The notes under the pieces are model-generated. The model saw only the letters and a program-made list of their open reading frames with translations, had not been told where the DNA came from and did no database searches. Below are positions 38,890 to 48,914 of a stretch of 64,000 bases of DNA, one piece after another. The DNA comes from Flavobacterium piscisymbiosum (GTDB lineage: Bacteria > Bacteroidota > Bacteroidia > Flavobacteriales > Flavobacteriaceae). Each line of letters opens with the position of its first letter. The first letter of the stretch is position 1. The position numbers and the translations under genes were made by a program. The stretch covers positions 2,418,001-2,482,000 of the forward strand of contig NZ_JAJJMM010000001.1 in NCBI RefSeq assembly GCF_020905295.1. Direction: 5' to 3'.

Positions 38890-41154
38890 ATGGCTTTTGA
38901 TATTGAAATGATAAAAAAAGTGTATGAGAACATGCCGGATCGTGTTGATAAAGCACGCGAGATTGTTGGTCGTCCACTTACATTAACAGAGAAAATTTTA
39001 TACAATCACCTTTGGGACGGAAATCCAACAAAGGCTTTTGGCAGAGGAGTAGATTATGTTGATTTTGCACCGGATCGTGTAGCATGTCAGGATGCAACTG
39101 CTCAAATGGCATTATTGCAATTTATGCACGCCGGTAAGCCTAAAGTAGCAGTGCCTACAACAGTGCACTGTGATCACTTGATTCAGGCAAAAGTAGATGC
39201 AGCAACCGATTTGGCCAGAGCAAAAATACAAAGTAATGAAGTTTTCGACTTCCTGTCGTCAGTTTCTAATAAATACGGAATTGGTTTCTGGAAACCGGGA
39301 GCAGGAATTATTCATCAGGTAGTACTTGAAAATTATGCTTTCCCTGGAGGAATGATGATTGGTACCGATTCCCACACTGTAAATGCAGGTGGTTTAGGAA
39401 TGGTTGCCATTGGTGTTGGTGGAGCAGATGCTGTAGACGTTATGTCCGGTATGGCTTGGGAACTTAAATTCCCTAAATTAATTGGAGTAAAACTAACTGG
39501 TAAATTATCAGGTTGGACAGCTCCTAAAGATGTTATCCTAAAAGTTGCCGGTATTCTTACTGTAAAAGGTGGTACTGGTGCAATCGTTGAATATTTTGGA
39601 GAAGGGGCAACTTCTATGTCTTGTACCGGTAAAGGTACTATTTGTAACATGGGAGCAGAGATTGGAGCTACGACTTCAACTTTTGGATATGATGATTCTA
39701 TGAGTCGTTACCTACGTTCTACAAACAGAGCCGATGTTGCAGATGCTGCAGATAAAATAGCCCCTTACTTAACAGGAGATCCAGAAGTATATGCTAACCC
39801 GGAACAATATTTTGATCAGGTTATCGAAATCAACTTAACTGAATTAGAGCCACACTTAAACGGTCCTTTTACACCGGATTTAGCGACTCCAATTTCTAAG
39901 ATGAAAGAAACTGCGATCAAAAACAACTGGCCATTACAAATTCAGGTAGGTTTAATAGGTTCTTGTACCAACTCTTCTTACGAAGATATCTCACGTGCAG
40001 CTTCTTTGGCAAGACAAGTAAGTGCTAAAAACTTAAAAACTAAATCTCAATTCACCATTACTCCAGGATCTGAAGTAGTGCGTTATACCATCGAAAGAGA
40101 CGGATTTATCGATACTTTCGAAAAAATTGGAGCAACTGTTTTTGCAAATGCCTGCGGACCATGTATTGGTATGTGGGACAGAGACGGAGCAGAGAAAGAA
40201 GAAAGAAACACTATTGTGCACTCTTTTAACCGTAACTTCTCAAAACGTGCAGATGGTAACCCAAATACTTTAGCATTCGTAGGTTCTCCAGAGTTGGTAA
40301 CCGCTATGGCTATCGCAGGAGATTTAGGTTTCAATCCGTTAACAGATACCTTAATCAACGAAGATGGAGAAGAAGTAATGCTTGAAGCGCCAACAGGAGA
40401 CGAATTGCCTCCAAAAGGATTTGATGTTAAAGATCCGGGATTTCAGGTTCCGGCAGAAGACGGTTCAGGAGTTCAGGTTGTGGTAAGCCCAACATCAGAA
40501 CGTTTGCAATTATTAGCTCCGTTTGATGCCTGGGATGGTAAAAATATTACTGGAGCAAAATTATTAATCAAAGCATTCGGAAAATGTACTACAGATCATA
40601 TCTCTATGGCTGGACCATGGTTACGTTTCCGCGGACACTTAGATAATATTTCAAACAATATGTTGATTGGTGCGGTAAATGCATTCAACCAAAAAACAAA
40701 CTCTGTTAAAAATCAATTAACAGGTACTTATGATGCAGTTCCTGCTGTAGCTCGTGCATACAAAGCTGCTGGAGTTCCGTCTATCGTTGTAGGAGATCAC
40801 AATTATGGCGAAGGTTCATCTCGTGAGCATGCTGCTATGGAGCCACGTTTCTTAGGAGTTAAAGCGGTATTGGTGAAATCTTTTGCCCGCATCCATGAAA
40901 CAAACCTTAAAAAACAAGGACTTTTAGGATTAACATTTGCAAACGAAGCAGATTACGATAAAATTCAGGAAGACGATACTATCAATTTTACTGATTTAAC
41001 CGAGTTCGCTCCTGGAAAACCATTGACATTAGAGTTCGTTCATGCAAATGGTACAAAAGATATCATCCTGGCAAACCATACTTATAACGCAGGTCAGATT
41101 GGCTGGTTCGTTGCAGGTTCAGCATTAAACTTAATCGCTGCCGGAAAAGCTTAA
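38890..41154 (+). CDS. aconitate hydratase, mitochondrial type
   Basis: From ATG 38890 ([17 protein letters not shown]) this is a 754-residue aconitase of the class found in mitochondria, distinct from AcnB and from the IRP-like AcnA. Signatures include [13 protein letters not shown], the cluster ligand segments [12 protein letters not shown] and [10 protein letters not shown], and the swivel-domain loop [15 protein letters not shown]. It performs the same TCA reaction as the gene just upstream. An ATG at 38854 would add 12 Lys/Thr/Ile-rich residues and is less likely. A terminator on each side suggests independent transcription from acnB. Confidence 0.95.
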   Translation: MAFDIEMIKKVYENMPDRVDKAREIVGRPLTLTEKILYNHLWDGNPTKAFGRGVDYVDFAPDRVACQDATAQMALLQFMHAGKPKVAVPTTVHCDHLIQAKVDAATDLARAKIQSNEVFDFLSSVSNKYGIGFWKPGAGIIHQVVLENYAFPGGMMIGTDSHTVNAGGLGMVAIGVGGADAVDVMSGMAWELKFPKLIGVKLTGKLSGWTAPKDVILKVAGILTVKGGTGAIVEYFGEGATSMSCTGKGTICNMGAEIGATTSTFGYDDSMSRYLRSTNRADVADAADKIAPYLTGDPEVYANPEQYFDQVIEINLTELEPHLNGPFTPDLATPISKMKETAIKNNWPLQIQVGLIGSCTNSSYEDISRAASLARQVSAKNLKTKSQFTITPGSEVVRYTIERDGFIDTFEKIGATVFANACGPCIGMWDRDGAEKEERNTIVHSFNRNFSKRADGNPNTLAFVGSPELVTAMAIAGDLGFNPLTDTLINEDGEEVMLEAPTGDELPPKGFDVKDPGFQVPAEDGSGVQVVVSPTSERLQLLAPFDAWDGKNITGAKLLIKAFGKCTTDHISMAGPWLRFRGHLDNISNNMLIGAVNAFNQKTNSVKNQLTGTYDAVPAVARAYKAAGVPSIVVGDHNYGEGSSREHAAMEPRFLGVKAVLVKSFARIHETNLKKQGLLGLTFANEADYDKIQEDDTINFTDLTEFAPGKPLTLEFVHANGTKDIILANHTYNAGQIGWFVAGSALNLIAAGKA

Positions 41155-41175
41155 TCGTTAAGATTCAATTATACT

Positions 41176-41206
41176 AAAAACGCTCTGTGTAAACAGGGCG
41201 TTTTTT
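41176..41206 (+). terminator. terminator after the mitochondrial-type aconitase gene
   Basis: AACGCTCTGT pairs with ACAGGGCGTT (one G-T) around GTAA, followed by a T run. Confidence 0.85.
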
Positions 41207-41210
41207 ATTA

Positions 41211-41320
41211 GGAGCTATTTCCAGCTATCCGCTATATTCCCGATAAACAAAAACTACGGCTAAAAAGCCTTGTTTTTCTAAATCGGGAGATGCCGCTTCT
41301 ATCTGGGCTAGGGCACTCGT
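41211..41320. repeat. dispersed hairpin repeat, copy A
   Basis: The core at about 41225-41303 is an inverted copy of the core at 48924-49003, with only a few differences over about 79 bases. It includes CCCGATTTAG/TAATCGGG-type arms around AAGGCTTTTTAGCC. The outer flanks (GAGCTATTTCCAGCTATCC and GGGCTAGGGCAC) differ from copy B. Confidence 0.85.
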
Positions 41321-41399
41321 TTTTATCAGAAGTTTTTTTTTTTTCTTAGTGTGACCTTAGATCTTTCGATATAATTTCATATTCAAAATAAAAAATAAT

Positions 41400-42782
41400 C
41401 TATCCGTTGTTTTTAGTGACACGTACTTCTTGTGATAAAGTCTTAGTTCTGGTAGGTTTGGTAATTTCAAATTCATTTACATCAATACTAAATACTTTCG
41501 AAGAAGGTAATTTCGAGTAGCTATTGTCAACACGTCCACCTAAAATGTATAATTTATCATTGTAATAATGCATGACTGAATATTTCAGAGGTAATCCAAT
41601 TTCATATTCTTTTAATTGTTTTGTTTTTAGATCATAAACATACATTTTTTGATCCTCAAAAAAATAAATAATATTTTCATGATAAGTTACAGCAGGCCTT
41701 TCTAATGGTGAGAATAATTCTCCTTCATTTTGCCATTTTTCCGTTGCTAAATCAAAAGATTCTATTTGTGAGATTGGCTTTCCATTATTACCTCCAATAA
41801 GATAAATTTTATCATCGACCAGAGCGCCTGTCGTTTCTTTTGCTATTGGCATATGAGCAAGTTCGTACCAATAACCTGAAGAAATGTTGTATAAATGTAC
41901 TTTATCGGTAAAATCCTTGACACCACTTTCGGTCGATTTTACAGAACCTCCCATTACAATAATATTATCTTTATAAGTAAATGAAGCAAAATCAGCAGCC
42001 TTATGCGGATTTGTATTATCAGTTTTAATGGTCTGTTTTTCCAAATCTAAAACTTCAATTTGATCTTGCAGGTATTCCCAGCTACTTATTTTGTTTACAA
42101 ACATTTTTTTTCCGCCTACGATATAGACCAAATTGTTGTAAAAATGAATGTTGTGATAAGCCCTGTTTTGAAGTTTTAATTTCGAAAATTCCCATGTATC
42201 AGTTTTGATGTCATATATACAAAGGTCTTGTTTATAATGTCGTTTAGCCGACGTATATTGCTCTTCACTTAAAAATTTCACCATATCCATATCAGCTTTT
42301 TCTGCTCGTGCTTTTTCGAGTTGGTTGATTTCAGGATAAGCATCTCCGCCACTAACATAAATTTTGTCATCTTGCAGAAGAGAGCCAAATGAGAATATAA
42401 GATGTTTTAAAGAAGTTAATTGGGTAAATGAAAGTTTAGATTGTAGTTTTTGATCCGCAGGAATAATTACATCTGATAAATTTTCAATATTTTCTTCAAG
42501 CGAAACTATAAAGCTTTGCTTAGTCAGATAACTTAAAGAAATTCTTGTCGTAGCGTAACCAATATGAGAGAATTCTAATACCTCGTCATCGTTAAATTTT
42601 GATAAAAGTTTTAAAGAAAATTTCCCGTTTTCATCTGATATTGTTCCAACTTTACTTGATAATGCCAGGATATTGGTGTTTTCAAGTGGGAGATTAGTGC
42701 TTTTCGAAACTATTGTTCCGTTTATATTTTGAGCAATACATAATAAAGGAAAAAGAATAAAAAATAAAAGTAGTTTTTTCAC
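41400..42782 (-). CDS. exported protein with carboxypeptidase-regulatory-like domain and kelch repeats
   Basis: A 460-residue exported protein with signal peptide MKKLLLFFILFPLLCIAQ. Residues 19-105 form a CarboxypepD_reg-like beta sandwich (NINGTIVSKSTNLPLENTNI, then VGTISDENGKFSLKL and FSHIGYATTRI), as found in front of many Bacteroidota surface proteins. Residues 125-440 hold about six kelch repeats with motifs such as DDKIYVSGG, NLVYIVGG, DNIIVMGGS, DKIYLIGG and DKLYILGGR, which should fold as a beta-propeller. No TonB plug, barrel or catalytic domain follows. Ligand and role are unknown. No promoter was recognised in the divergent gap. Confidence 0.78.
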   Translation of the reverse strand: MKKLLLFFILFPLLCIAQNINGTIVSKSTNLPLENTNILALSSKVGTISDENGKFSLKLLSKFNDDEVLEFSHIGYATTRISLSYLTKQSFIVSLEENIENLSDVIIPADQKLQSKLSFTQLTSLKHLIFSFGSLLQDDKIYVSGGDAYPEINQLEKARAEKADMDMVKFLSEEQYTSAKRHYKQDLCIYDIKTDTWEFSKLKLQNRAYHNIHFYNNLVYIVGGKKMFVNKISSWEYLQDQIEVLDLEKQTIKTDNTNPHKAADFASFTYKDNIIVMGGSVKSTESGVKDFTDKVHLYNISSGYWYELAHMPIAKETTGALVDDKIYLIGGNNGKPISQIESFDLATEKWQNEGELFSPLERPAVTYHENIIYFFEDQKMYVYDLKTKQLKEYEIGLPLKYSVMHYYNDKLYILGGRVDNSYSKLPSSKVFSIDVNEFEITKPTRTKTLSQEVRVTKNNG

Positions 42783-43130
42783 ACTGTTTTCAGATTAAGG
42801 TTAGTTTTTGATAAAAGTTAATTGGTATTTCTAAAAATATTCGCACAAATTTTGTGCCGAGAAAGTACGGTGAGATAAAATTAGTTCGAAATTTTAATAA
42901 ATTACAGCGTAATAATTCCTCAACAACATACAAGAATATATTTTGAGACGAATATTTTTTTTCTCTTGCCTAATTTGTGTTAGCTTTTATAAAAAAAGAG
43001 ATTATTTATAAAAGACCTGATTTCAAAGAGTTGGCGTGATTTTTAATAGTAGAGGATTAATTCGGGGTAAATTTGTTGTTAAAAAACGTGTATCTTTTAC
43101 ATTAAAAAGTTAAATTCGCCTTTTAGGTAA

Positions 43131-43138
43131 TATATTTG
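43131..43138 (+). promoter_or_regulatory. candidate promoter of the LysM-NlpC/P60 gene, -7 element
   Basis: TATATTTG fits the -7 consensus, giving a leader of about 70 bases. No -33 element was clear. The rest of 42783-43217 shows no gene or recognised site. Confidence 0.5.
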
Positions 43139-43217
43139 TGTTTTTCTAGTTTATATTATTCAGACTAAAAGTTATATTATTTAAACTTAAAGAAGTATTC
43201 ATTAAACTTTAATAGGT

Positions 43218-44942
43218 ATGGTTGTTAGATTAATTATAGTGTTGTTTTTTTTCAGTGTTGGTGTTTTTTCTCAGGAAAAGTTTATCAAGCACAAAATATC
43301 AAAAGGAGAAAACCTATCTGTAATTGCTAAAAAATATGGTGTAAAAACCAAAGATATTCAAGATGCCAACCCTGATGCTCCTAAAGTTTTAAAATTAAAT
43401 TCGGTTCTCTTAATTCCGAATACCAATAAAAAGGTTACTACAAAAAAAACTGAAATAGTTGCCAATACAACTCCCGCAACAACTTCAAATTCAGGTCTGC
43501 ACGAAGTACAGGAAAAAGAAAATCTTTGGTTAATTTCAAAAAAATACAATGTTTCTGTTGATGATTTAAAAAAAGCAAATCCATCGCTCGAAAGTGAAGA
43601 TCTAAAAATAGGACAGAAGCTTGCTATTCCGTCTAATGCTGTTGTAGCGACTGAAAAGAATACAAAGAAAAATCAGAACATAGAAAATCCGGAAATAATT
43701 CCTTCAACAGATGTAGAAGTTGTTGTTGAGGTAAAACCAAAAGAAACAAAATATCTGATTGCCAAAAAATACGGAATAACGGTTGCAGAACTAGAGAAGC
43801 AAAATCCATTTATTAAAGGAAAACTACCGGTTGGTTATCTTCTGAAAATTAGAACTTCAAAAGAAAAAGCAAATCAGGAAGTAAAAGATGCTGTTATTGC
43901 ATCTCAAACTCAAATCGCTGATAAAACCGCCACAACTTTAGAGAATAAAGGTAAAACGAGTGAAGTAAAGCCGGAAATTGTATCGGACAAAAATGCCGAA
44001 ATAGTTGTTGAGGTAAAGCCAAACGAAACAAAATATACCATTGCCAAGAAATACGGGATAACTGTTGCAGAACTGGAGAAGCAAAATCCATTTATCAAAG
44101 GAAAACTTCCGGTTGGTTATCTTCTAAAAATTAAAACTTCAAAAGAAAAAGCCAATCAGGAAATAAAAGATACTGCTATTGCATCTCAAACTCAGATTGC
44201 TGAAAACCCTGTTCTTACTTCAGATAATAAGATTAAAACTGATGAAGCAAAGCCGGAAATTGTACCTGCAAAAAATGTTGAAGTAGTGGTTGAGGTACAG
44301 CCAAAAGAAACAAAATATGCCATTGCAAAAAAATACGGAATAACTGTTGCAGAATTAGAGCGACAGAATCCATTTATTAAAGGGAAATTGCCTGTTGGCT
44401 ATATGCTGAAGATTAATACCTCAAAAGAAAAGGCCGATGCGGCATCTTCAATAACAACCCCACAAAGTAATGACGGTTTATCAGATGCTTCGCAGGTGGC
44501 AGATAATTCAGCAGTTGAAAAAGATACAACTACAATTTTTAGAGTTAGCAATCATTCAGATTTAGTAAATCAATTGGTGGTTAATGCAACCGAAAACATA
44601 GGAACTCGTTACCGGTCGGGCGGAACCACAAAAGCTGGTTTTGATTGTTCAGGATTAATGATTTGTACGTTTAATAATTTTGATATAAAATTGCCAAGAA
44701 GTTCTATTGAGCAATCTCGTGTTGGTTTTAAAGTCGGTACAGAGGAAGCTCAAAAAGGAGATTTAATTTTCTTTAGAACCAACGGAAGACGACAAATCAA
44801 TCATGTCGGAATGGTGGTTGAAGTAGCCGATGGAGAAATTAAATTTGTACATTCCTCAACTCATGGCGGTGTAATAATTTCTTCGACAAAAGAACCGTAT
44901 TATCAAAGAACCTTTACTCAGGTAAATCGTATTTTACAATAA
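43218..44942 (+). CDS. secreted LysM-NlpC/P60 peptidoglycan hydrolase
   Basis: A 574-residue exported hydrolase. A signal peptide (LIIVLFFFSVGVFSQ) is followed by five LysM modules at about residues 20-64, 93-137, 171-215, 263-307 and 359-403. The last three are near-copies sharing KYGITVAELEKQNPFIKGKL. The C-terminal NlpC/P60 domain carries catalytic C477 (FDCSG), H529 (NHVGM) and H545 (VHSST), and should cleave peptide stems of peptidoglycan. The LysM array anchors it to glycan chains. It is monocistronic, and convergent with the response regulator gene, which ends 11 bases away without an obvious terminator between them. Confidence 0.93.
   Translation: MVVRLIIVLFFFSVGVFSQEKFIKHKISKGENLSVIAKKYGVKTKDIQDANPDAPKVLKLNSVLLIPNTNKKVTTKKTEIVANTTPATTSNSGLHEVQEKENLWLISKKYNVSVDDLKKANPSLESEDLKIGQKLAIPSNAVVATEKNTKKNQNIENPEIIPSTDVEVVVEVKPKETKYLIAKKYGITVAELEKQNPFIKGKLPVGYLLKIRTSKEKANQEVKDAVIASQTQIADKTATTLENKGKTSEVKPEIVSDKNAEIVVEVKPNETKYTIAKKYGITVAELEKQNPFIKGKLPVGYLLKIKTSKEKANQEIKDTAIASQTQIAENPVLTSDNKIKTDEAKPEIVPAKNVEVVVEVQPKETKYAIAKKYGITVAELERQNPFIKGKLPVGYMLKINTSKEKADAASSITTPQSNDGLSDASQVADNSAVEKDTTTIFRVSNHSDLVNQLVVNATENIGTRYRSGGTTKAGFDCSGLMICTFNNFDIKLPRSSIEQSRVGFKVGTEEAQKGDLIFFRTNGRRQINHVGMVVEVADGEIKFVHSSTHGGVIISSTKEPYYQRTFTQVNRILQ
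43719..44440 (+). repeat. three near-identical LysM-coding repeats
   Basis: Units beginning near 43719, 43995 and 44283 are spaced 276 and 288 bases and share long stretches at the DNA level, including the coding sequence for QNPFIKGKLPVGY. They mark recent in-frame duplication inside the LysM gene. Confidence 0.85.
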
Positions 44943-44952
44943 AGTAAAATTT

Positions 44953-45336
44953 TCAGGTAAATTTTCTTTTAAATTCCTCAATTGGAAAAGGTTTATTCAA
45001 AAATCCTGTTACATTATCATTTTTACTAATGTGTTCAAGTTCGTCAGGATCTAAGGTAGATGAAAGCACGTAAATTTGAATTTCTTTCCTGATCTCTTTA
45101 TTTAGTTTCTCAAAAGCATACAGGAATTCAAAACCATTCATTATTGGCATTTGTATGTCTAATAAAATAATTAAAGACTCAATCTTTTTTTGAGCAATAA
45201 GCCACTCAATTCCTTCTTTGCCATTATTAGCCATAACAATTTGATCGATTTCCAGTACTTTTTTTAATAATTGAGTAATCACAAGCTGATCAATTAAATT
45301 GTCCTCAATAACCAGAAATATAGGCTTCAGTTGCAT
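44953..45336 (-). CDS. CheY-like single-domain response regulator
   Basis: A 127-residue stand-alone receiver. Acidic residues are in FLVIEDN, the phosphoacceptor Asp in LLDIQMP, the switch Ser/Thr in VLSST and the conserved Lys in NKPF. There is no output domain, so it must act by protein contact, or as a phosphate shuttle or sink. It begins 1 base after the stop of the histidine kinase gene and is clearly cotranscribed with it. Confidence 0.92.
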   Translation of the reverse strand: MQLKPIFLVIEDNLIDQLVITQLLKKVLEIDQIVMANNGKEGIEWLIAQKKIESLIILLDIQMPIMNGFEFLYAFEKLNKEIRKEIQIYVLSSTLDPDELEHISKNDNVTGFLNKPFPIEEFKRKFT

Positions 45337-45337
45337 A

Positions 45338-46759
45338 TTAATTAGGAATTGTTACAGTGAACTTGCTTCCAATAGTACTTTCAGAGAATACAGAAATATT
45401 TCCTTGTATGTTTTCGACAGCTTCTTTTACAATATAGAGCCCTAATCCGGAACCTTTATTTTTGTTTGTACCAAAATACATCTCAAAAATATTATCTTTA
45501 AATTCTTCTTTAATTCCAATTCCGTTATCAGTTACCTCAATTTTATTATAACCTTCTTCGAAATAGGTTTTAACATTGATAAACATTTCCTGTTTGTTGA
45601 TGTCGGCATATTTTATAGCATTCGAAAGTAAATTGGAAATAATAATTTTTAAACGCAATTCATCACTCTGAATTTTATCTACTAATAATTCCTGAGTAAA
45701 AGTGATTCGGTTGGCATTTTCGATATGCATTAATTGAGAGATTGCTTCATCAAATAATTCCTGTAGACTCACAGGTTCCATCACAACTTGTTTTCTTTTG
45801 TTTTTAGAATAGTCTATAATGTCGATTATAAATTGATCCTGTTTGGTCAGGCTTTGGTGCATTAATCCCAAATAACTCTTAATTTGGTCAATATCATCTT
45901 CTAGCTGAGTAATTTCAATTAAACCTTTTAAGGATGTGATAGGAGATCTCAAATCGTGTGATGCGCTGTAGACAAATCGGTCTAATTCACGATTAACTAC
46001 AATAAGATTTTCATTTTTAACCTCGATTTCTTTTTTAGAAACAAGCAATCGTTTCACCATTATAGAATAATAAGTGCATACGCTTAGTACAATAATTAAA
46101 ATAAATACAATATTGGTAATGATCAAAAGGCTTTTAATTTTACGAGTTCCTTCGCCTAAAGTATTCGAGAAGTTGCGTTCGTTAATCGTAAGTTTATCAC
46201 TGATGGAACTAATTTGGTTTAAGAAATTTTTCTGACTGGATGGGGTTAAAAGATTATATTTTATCTGAGCATTTATTTCGTGACCAACGATAAATAATTT
46301 GAAAATAAGTTCATCGCCCTTTCCCCATTCGTCAATCGCTTTGGCTAAAAAAGATACCTGCTGAAAATTGACAAATAACCAAACAAGATCATCTAGATCG
46401 TCTTTATGATTTCGCCCAATTAAAAATCCTTTTCGGGCGACTTTATTATCGCCCACTTTTAAAAGTGTTTTTCGGGCAATGCCATCACCTTGAGGAACTT
46501 CTAATTCTTCTAAATATAATTTCCATTGTTTTTCATCTTTGGTATAAAGATAGGTGATGAGGTGTCTGGAAGCGTCCTTTTGTCCTTTAGAGTAATGTGA
46601 TTCTCCATTGACATAGGCTCTGTTGGCAGACAAAATTTTGATGGTAAAAAAATTGATACAAATAAGTAAGGCACAAGAAACAAATACAATTATGAGAAGA
46701 ATAAAAACATTAGGAAAACGTATGTTTTTAAAAAACGGATTCTTAGACATAATTTTCAA
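45338..46759 (-). CDS. membrane sensor histidine kinase
   Basis: A 473-residue sensor kinase with two transmembrane segments (about residues 15-38 and 210-232) enclosing an all-helical periplasmic sensor of the CHASE3 kind, which I infer from length and helix content. A coiled linker leads to HisKA with the phosphoacceptor in SASHDLRSPITSLKG, then HATPase_c with VTDNGIGIKEEF and GSGLGLYIVKE. No HAMP domain is evident. Start may be 46759 or the ATG at 46750. It forms an operon with the CheY-like gene. The 387-base gap upstream (46760-47146) contains no recognised gene or promoter. Confidence 0.92.
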   Translation of the reverse strand: MKIMSKNPFFKNIRFPNVFILLIIVFVSCALLICINFFTIKILSANRAYVNGESHYSKGQKDASRHLITYLYTKDEKQWKLYLEELEVPQGDGIARKTLLKVGDNKVARKGFLIGRNHKDDLDDLVWLFVNFQQVSFLAKAIDEWGKGDELIFKLFIVGHEINAQIKYNLLTPSSQKNFLNQISSISDKLTINERNFSNTLGEGTRKIKSLLIITNIVFILIIVLSVCTYYSIMVKRLLVSKKEIEVKNENLIVVNRELDRFVYSASHDLRSPITSLKGLIEITQLEDDIDQIKSYLGLMHQSLTKQDQFIIDIIDYSKNKRKQVVMEPVSLQELFDEAISQLMHIENANRITFTQELLVDKIQSDELRLKIIISNLLSNAIKYADINKQEMFINVKTYFEEGYNKIEVTDNGIGIKEEFKDNIFEMYFGTNKNKGSGLGLYIVKEAVENIQGNISVFSESTIGSKFTVTIPN

Positions 46760-47146
46760 ATTAGTAGGTTAGTGGCCTTGTAAAAAGTCTTTTGTTTTTG
46801 TTTTATTCTTCAATATTTATAATCGTTTGGGGTCGATTATGTGTGTATTTTAAAAGTGAACAATTGTTAATGAAATGTTTACGTTTATCAATCAATTATC
46901 ATTTTTATAAATTTAATAAAAAAAGAATATAGTTTTACAAATAAGCTTTTTTTTCTTGTTAAATTTATTTTTAAAATTGTTTTGTAGTCTAATTTGTTGA
47001 TTTTGTGTAGCTTGTTGTTGTTTTTAATAATTTTGGCGGAGTATTGCAGATTGTAATAAGCAAAGATTAATTTAGAAATGAAAAAATTGCAGAAGTAAAT
47101 AAAATCTTAGAATAAGTGCTTTTTTTGTTTAACTATTTATTCTTTT

Positions 47147-47548
47147 TTATTCCATTTCATGCCAAAAATGTCCGCAGCCATTTTTACATTCCCTACTTCT
47201 TCTTTCAGTGTCGGTTACTTTAAAAATCCAAAGTAATGAAGTTATAGTTTTTATATTTTCGTTTTCAGGAAGTGCTGCTAATTTATAAAAAGCAATTCGT
47301 GTTGGGAACCTTTTTAAAAGTACAATAGGGGTATAGGTTGGTTTTAAAGGAATTGTATTCAGGGCATTTTGATACGTTTCTGTATTATAATGCGTTTTTT
47401 CAGGAATAGCGTTGAATATACAATTTATTAAAGTTGTAAAAAGTTCTTTGAAATCATATTCCGGGTCTTCTAATAAAAGCTGTATGCCAAGATTAAAATC
47501 TATTTTATCTTGGGCTACTTTGTTGATTACTAGTTCTTTTTGAGACAT
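47147..47548 (-). CDS. small conserved hypothetical protein, possibly DUF5958
   Basis: About 133 residues from MSQKELVINKVAQ; an upstream in-frame ATG at 47563 adds five residues. The N-terminal sequence ELVINKVAQDKIDFNLGIQLLLED and the length resemble the DUF5958 family of Bacteroidota, recalled from general pattern and not verified. The C-terminus CKNGCGHFWHE could bind a metal. No signal peptide or membrane segment is present. Function is unknown. The palindrome at 47620-47636 lies upstream. Confidence 0.6.
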   Translation of the reverse strand: MSQKELVINKVAQDKIDFNLGIQLLLEDPEYDFKELFTTLINCIFNAIPEKTHYNTETYQNALNTIPLKPTYTPIVLLKRFPTRIAFYKLAALPENENIKTITSLLWIFKVTDTERRSRECKNGCGHFWHEME

Positions 47549-47619
47549 TTGGTACATACACAAACAGTTATTTACTATGATTAAGATAATATATCGACAT
47601 TAATTTTGGTGAGTTCATA

Positions 47620-47636
47620 AATACAAAGTTTGTATT
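47620..47636. promoter_or_regulatory. 17-bp palindrome upstream of the small hypothetical gene
   Basis: AATACAAA-G-TTTGTATT is perfectly symmetrical about one base, lies about 72 bases before the start at 47548 and could be an operator. The central spacing is too short for a stable RNA hairpin terminator. Confidence 0.3.
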
Positions 47637-47668
47637 TTTTTAATTTGGAGAAAAACTAAATATTGTCT

Positions 47669-48283
47669 TTATTTTATAATTTGAATGTGCTGTAATTGCT
47701 TGATTTGATTTAAGTTTTCAGGCGAAACAGGATTATTTGTCAAAATTATTTTACGAAGCTTTTTCAAGCTTTTTAGCTTGTCGATTGGCAGGTATTCAAT
47801 ATCATTATTAGACAAATCAATTTCTTCCAGATTTTGTAATTCAAAAGTTATTAAAGGCAATTCATTTAAGTAATTATCTTTAAAACTAATTTTAAAATAA
47901 GTATTTCTAATTTCAGGATTGCTATATTTTATGTGATCTGTAATTGACTGTAAATCTCCATATCGATCTCCACCAGGAGAATATAAGGATCGATTTTCAT
48001 CTGGTTTAGCAGCTATGAATACAATATTACTTTTGGATGTTGCCCGATGAGGAAGAGATATTCCTAAAACCTGGTTTGCAAAAATCAACATAGGAATTAT
48101 AATCAAAATTGCTCCGACTAAACCAACAAGAAATCTTGTGCCATTATAGCCTACAGCTTCTTTTATTATTCTTGCTGAAAATTTACTGGGTACGTAATTC
48201 TGATTCCAGCCTTTACGCCATTTAAAGACAAAAAATATACCCATTAAAAAAAATACAGTTAAAAGTAATGTTTCGAAATTCAT
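47669..48283 (-). CDS. membrane-anchored leucine-rich-repeat protein
   Basis: A 204-residue protein. Two transmembrane segments lie at about residues 5-20 and 50-72 (LVGLVGAILIIIPMLIFAN). The C-terminal half has a short LRR stack (LQNLEEIDLSNNDIEYLP, then LKKLRKIILTNNPVS). LRR surfaces bind proteins, but no partner can be proposed. It lies between two unknown genes on the same strand. The gap to the upstream gene (start at 48878 or 48803) is only 34 bases, so the two may be cotranscribed. Confidence 0.65.
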   Translation of the reverse strand: MNFETLLLTVFFLMGIFFVFKWRKGWNQNYVPSKFSARIIKEAVGYNGTRFLVGLVGAILIIIPMLIFANQVLGISLPHRATSKSNIVFIAAKPDENRSLYSPGGDRYGDLQSITDHIKYSNPEIRNTYFKISFKDNYLNELPLITFELQNLEEIDLSNNDIEYLPIDKLKSLKKLRKIILTNNPVSPENLNQIKQLQHIQIIK

Positions 48284-48317
48284 AAGCGAGAACTTGTTTA
48301 ATTTTTGAATATGATTT

Positions 48318-48878
48318 TTAATCGATTTCTTTTAGTTTTAGAAGATTTTCTAATGTTTCAATTCCATTTTTTTCCGCTGTTCTAAAAAGTAGTTTTATAA
48401 TGAAGTATCTGATTGCTAATGCGATTATCAGGAATGGAATAGCTTGGCTAATTGCTTTTTCTAACGTTGGAGTAGAGATAAAAATTACAGTAAGTAAGCT
48501 TATAACCCAAAATACATAAAGCCATTTAAAACTAGTATGAAATCTTTTCGTAATTGAAATTTTGGGATTGATTGATTCTTCTATTTTTCCTTCAAAAACA
48601 CAAAACATAGCAGTTTTTGGTTGAGCTGAGATAATTTTAAATCGGTAATTATCAATTTCTCCAATGAATTTTTTATTTGTTTGGTGTGCTGTGCTGCTTA
48701 AAATCCCTTCAAAAGTATTTTCTTTTAAAACTTGAATTAATTGCTCATAAGGAAGTTCTGATTGAAAAACAGATGTTTTATTTAAGAAAAGGGTAAAGGC
48801 CATTTTTGTTTTTTGAAATAAGTTCCGAAGGTATTGAATTATTGTTTTTAATTGATAAAGTTGTAAAAGAAGAGTCAT
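48318..48878 (-). CDS. hypothetical membrane protein
   Basis: Up to 186 residues; an internal ATG at 48803 (MAFTLFLNKTS), preceded by an A-rich stretch typical of starts in this phylum, would give 161. A soluble N-terminal part is followed by two transmembrane segments near the C-terminus (WLYVFWVISLLTVIFIS and AIPFLIIALAIRYFII) and a charged tail. I recognise no family. Confidence 0.5.
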   Translation of the reverse strand: MTLLLQLYQLKTIIQYLRNLFQKTKMAFTLFLNKTSVFQSELPYEQLIQVLKENTFEGILSSTAHQTNKKFIGEIDNYRFKIISAQPKTAMFCVFEGKIEESINPKISITKRFHTSFKWLYVFWVISLLTVIFISTPTLEKAISQAIPFLIIALAIRYFIIKLLFRTAEKNGIETLENLLKLKEID

Positions 48879-48914
48879 GTAATTTTTATTTAAACTTGTA
48901 TTATAAACCAGAAT

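Noticed and set aside
43719..44440. Regularly spaced repeats resembling an array
   Set aside because: The units are in-frame LysM codons within an intact gene, with 276-288 base periods; they are not CRISPR repeats and spacers.
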